Source: Candidatus Woesearchaeota archaeon
Lineage (GTDB): Archaea; Nanobdellota; Nanobdellia; SCGC-AAA011-G17; GW2011-AR17
Assembly (NCBI GenBank): GCA_003694495.1
Contig: RFJO01000023.1
Coordinates: 1-7,354, forward strand
Length of the DNA: 7,354 nt
Direction: 5' to 3'
Shown: piece by piece, positions 4,533 to 7,354 of the stretch
Layout of the letters: each line of letters opens with the position of its first letter
Position numbering within the stretch: the stretch's first letter is position 1
Position numbers and translations under genes: made by a program
The notes under the pieces: model-generated
What the model saw: only the letters and a program-made list of their open reading frames with translations
Database searches by the model: none
What the model was told of the DNA's origin: nothing

Positions 4533-7354
4533 ATGATAAATGTTAAAAAAAAACCAAACACTGCAAGTGAACTTAAAAAGATACTTAACCCGATAGTGGA
4601 AAAGTGGTTCTTTTCAAGGTTTGAAGAGTTTAGCCTTCCGCAAAAGTTTGCAGTGATGGATATACATTCAAGGAAAAACATTTTAGTGTCAGCCCCAACT
4701 GGAGCCACAAAAACGTTGACTGCGTTCTTGTCGATATTGAACGAGTTGGTTGATTCTTCTACCAAAGGGATACTTGAAGATAAAATATATTGTGTGTATG
4801 TTTCGCCGCTGAAAGCCTTAAACAGGGATATAGAGAAAAACCTGCAAGAGCCGTTGGAACAAATACAAAAGATTGCCGGAAAGGATTTGGGGATAAGGGT
4901 GGGGTTGAGGACTGGGGATACTACTTCTGCAGAGAAAGCTAAAATGTTGAAACATTCGCCGCATATACTTATAACTACCCCTGAGTCTTTGGCGATACTG
5001 TTAACTTCCCCGAAGTTCAGGGAGAAGTTCAGGCATGTCCAATGGTGCATAGTTGACGAAATACATGCGTTGGCCGATAATAAGAGAGGCGTGCATTTGT
5101 CGTTGTCAATGGAAAGAATGCAATTGTTAAGCCCTGGCATGACAAGGGTGGGGTTGTCTGCCACAGTGGCGCCTCTGCAAGAGATTGCAAAGTTTTTGGT
5201 GGGTAACGGGAGAAAGTGCGAAGTTGTCGATGTGCAGTTCATTAAAATGACTGACCTAAAGGTGCTTAGCCCCGTGAAGGATTTGATTAATGTGAATTAT
5301 GAGGAACTTAGCAGAAAAACGTATGAGCTAATAGATAAGTTAATACAGAAACATAAAACTACTTTGATATTTACCAACACCAGGAGCGCAACGGAAAGGG
5401 TTGTGCATCATCTTAAGGAAAGGTTTCCCAAGAATTATTATGAGATTGACGAAGGGCCGCCGTCTGAAGTGTCTTCGTTGATAGGCGCACACCATGGGTC
5501 GTTGTCAAGGGAGCATAGGCATAAAATTGAAGATGCGTTGAAGAAAGGAAAGCTTAAAGCTGTGGTGTCTTCCACATCGTTAGAGCTGGGGATAGATATT
5601 GGTTATATTGATTTAGTGATCTTGCTCGGGTCGCCGAAGTCTGTGGCAAGAACAATGCAAAGGATTGGCAGGGCGGGGCACCAATTGCATGCGGTGACTA
5701 AAGGAAGGTTTATAGTGATGGACAGGGATGACCTTGTAGAATGTTCAATGTTGTTAAAGTATACCATGGAAAAAAATATCGATAAAGTGCATATACCCAC
5801 TAACTGTCTTGACGTTCTTGCACAACAAGTTATGGGCATGGCGCTTGAACGGGTGTGGGAGGATAAGGAGTTGTTTGATGTTCTGAAGAAAAGTTATTGT
5901 TTTAAAGACCTTGAATGGAACGATTATGACCAAGTGTTGTCTTACCTCGCTGGCGAGTATGCGTTGGAGGACAGGCATATATACGCAAGGATATGGTATG
6001 ACAGGGACGAGCGTAAGCTGGGTAAAAAAGGTAAGATGACAAGAGTGTTGTACATGACTAATATCGGCACGATACCTGATACTACAGGGGTTGCAGTTAA
6101 GAACGGCAGTTATAAAATAGGAATGATAGATGAAGGGTTCCTTGAAAAGCTTAGGCCTGGAGACATATTTGTTCTTGGAGGAGAGTGTTACCAGTATAAA
6201 TATTCAAGAGGGATGGTGGCGCAAGTTAAGCCAGCGCCAGGTAGAAGGCCTACAGTGCCGTCGTGGTACTCTGAAAGCTTGCCGTTGTCGTTTGACATAG
6301 CAATGGGTGTGCAAAAGTTTAGGCTGTTGATGAAAGAAAAGTTTGATAATAAGTTAAGAAAAGATGAAGTGATAAAATTTATACACGACTACCTTTATGT
6401 TGACAAAAATGCGGCGCATGCGATTTATCTATATTTTAAACAACAGTATAATTATGCAATAATACCTAATAAAAAAGAACTGTTAATTGAAAATTATACT
6501 GATGAAAAGGGTAAGAAGATAGCAATATTTCATTCGCTTTACGGTAGAAGGGTTAATGATGCGTTGTCAAGGGCTTTAGCTTTGACTATTGCGAAAACGC
6601 AGCATAGGGACGTAGAAATTGGGGTTAATGATAATGGGTTTTATTTGTCTTACCAGAAAGAAGTTAATGCAAAAAAAGCTTTTGAATTGTTGAATAAGGA
6701 TAACTTTTATAACATTCTTAAAGCTGCAGTTGACAGGAGCGAAGTTATGAAGAGAAGGTTCAGGCATTGTGCAGCAAGGGCGTTAATGATATTGAGGAGT
6801 TATAAAGGCAAAACCAAAAGGGTAGGGAGGCAGCAGGTGTCCTCAATGATACTGATGGCGGCAGTGAGGCGGATATCGGATGAGTTTTTTATACTGAAGG
6901 AAGCTAGGAGGGAAGTTATGGAAGATTTGATGGACGTGGATAACGCGTTGAAGGTTGTTAAAGATTTAACTGATAAAAAAATTAAGGTGAAAGAAATTAA
7001 AACTATCATTCCTACACCGTTTGCTTTTAACCTTGTTGTGCAGGGTTACTCTGATTTGTTGAAAATGGAAGATAAAACACAGTTCCTGCAAAGGATGCAT
7101 GCGATGGTGTTGGCAAAAATTGGAATGAACAAAAATGTGGATAAAGAAGATTTTAATTATCATGAGTATTTTGAAGAATATGAGGAGAATAAAGATTATT
7201 ATAAAGATAAGCTAAAGTTTATACTTGCAAACTTGAGAAAAGTTGATGATAAGCTTAGGAAAGAATTGGTGAAGGCTATTGAAACAGGGGAAGTGTCTTC
7301 AGAAATAAAAAAGTTAGTTGAGAAATATAAAATGGATATTGAAGAGTCTTGGCC
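4533..7354 (+). CDS. lhr: Lhr-type large ATP-dependent helicase (3' partial)
   Basis: 940 codons are visible with no stop. This superfamily 2 DNA or RNA/DNA helicase translocates 3' to 5' in repair or recombination. Motifs in order: LPQK Q-motif (about 35-38), Walker A APTGATKT (54-61), SPLKALNRDI (Ia), TPESLAIL (Ib), DEIH (175-178), SAT (209-211), TLIFTNTRSATERV (IV), TSLELGIDIG (V, about 349-358) and QRIGRAGH (376-383, with the arginine finger region). After the two RecA domains come a winged-helix/beta-barrel region, the Lhr hallmark PSWYSESLPLSFDI near 576, and a DEAD/H-associated domain including AKTQHRDVEIGV near 683. The classic Lhr ending FLQRMHAMVLAKIG lies near residue 865. At least 75 Lys/Glu-rich residues follow before the window ends. 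Walker A has Thr where Gly normally precedes the Lys. The start at 4533 rests on the TATA spacing, and 4518 is the alternative. It diverges from the DsbA-like gene. Confidence 0.93.
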   Translation, partial: MINVKKKPNTASELKKILNPIVEKWFFSRFEEFSLPQKFAVMDIHSRKNILVSAPTGATKTLTAFLSILNELVDSSTKGILEDKIYCVYVSPLKALNRDIEKNLQEPLEQIQKIAGKDLGIRVGLRTGDTTSAEKAKMLKHSPHILITTPESLAILLTSPKFREKFRHVQWCIVDEIHALADNKRGVHLSLSMERMQLLSPGMTRVGLSATVAPLQEIAKFLVGNGRKCEVVDVQFIKMTDLKVLSPVKDLINVNYEELSRKTYELIDKLIQKHKTTLIFTNTRSATERVVHHLKERFPKNYYEIDEGPPSEVSSLIGAHHGSLSREHRHKIEDALKKGKLKAVVSSTSLELGIDIGYIDLVILLGSPKSVARTMQRIGRAGHQLHAVTKGRFIVMDRDDLVECSMLLKYTMEKNIDKVHIPTNCLDVLAQQVMGMALERVWEDKELFDVLKKSYCFKDLEWNDYDQVLSYLAGEYALEDRHIYARIWYDRDERKLGKKGKMTRVLYMTNIGTIPDTTGVAVKNGSYKIGMIDEGFLEKLRPGDIFVLGGECYQYKYSRGMVAQVKPAPGRRPTVPSWYSESLPLSFDIAMGVQKFRLLMKEKFDNKLRKDEVIKFIHDYLYVDKNAAHAIYLYFKQQYNYAIIPNKKELLIENYTDEKGKKIAIFHSLYGRRVNDALSRALALTIAKTQHRDVEIGVNDNGFYLSYQKEVNAKKAFELLNKDNFYNILKAAVDRSEVMKRRFRHCAARALMILRSYKGKTKRVGRQQVSSMILMAAVRRISDEFFILKEARREVMEDLMDVDNALKVVKDLTDKKIKVKEIKTIIPTPFAFNLVVQGYSDLLKMEDKTQFLQRMHAMVLAKIGMNKNVDKEDFNYHEYFEEYEENKDYYKDKLKFILANLRKVDDKLRKELVKAIETGEVSSEIKKLVEKYKMDIEESW

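Noticed and set aside
4439..5242. A 267-codon open frame on the minus strand overlapping the helicase start region
   Set aside because: It lies opposite strongly conserved helicase motifs (Walker A, DEIH, SAT), its translation shows no recognisable domain, and it would have to run through the divergent promoter region. It is an antisense shadow.

Overview
The window looks like a stretch of an archaeal chromosome. Three things point that way: TATA-box promoters whose predicted start sites fall at or within a few bases of the start codon (leaderless style), GGAGGTGA-type ribosome binding sites inside an operon and before one leadered gene, and the protein content (a large Lhr helicase, a short MscS-like TM-helix protein, a membrane-anchored DsbA-like protein). 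Arginine is mostly AGG and isoleucine often ATA. A small-genome DPANN-type archaeon would fit, but that is an inference from style and not a placement. I see no RNA genes, insertion sequences, CRISPR repeats or phage genes. Coding density is very high and no gene-free stretch exceeds about 100 bases.

Left part (1-3087, + strand): the 3' part of a tightly packed operon of three genes. They are an adenylate-forming enzyme of the LuxE/PaaK type (5' end outside the window), an acyl reductase of the LuxC/aldehyde-dehydrogenase superfamily, and a lactate/malate-dehydrogenase-like protein. Genes 1 and 2 overlap by 7 nt and genes 2 and 3 by 1 nt, each with a good ribosome binding site. The first two together look like a fatty-acid-reductase-type module that activates an acid, transfers the acyl group to a cysteine and reduces it to an aldehyde. 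No luciferase gene is visible. The third gene suggests the substrate or product may be a 2-hydroxy or 2-keto acid. This is the most interesting part of the window.

Middle (3071-4442, - strand): two extracytoplasmic or membrane genes, each with its own promoter. One is a 222-residue TM-helix (MscS-like) membrane protein whose 3' end overlaps the operon's last gene by 17 bp tail to tail. The other is a DsbA-like thiol oxidoreductase with a CPFC site. Oligo-U terminator tracts for the membrane-protein gene are written inside the lysine-rich tail of the opposing dehydrogenase gene.

Right part (4533-7354, + strand): a large Lhr-type ATP-dependent helicase, open to the window edge and with no stop seen. 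It diverges from the DsbA-like gene across a 90-bp region. That region holds two back-to-back TATA boxes with a perfect 14-bp palindrome between them, which is a candidate shared operator.
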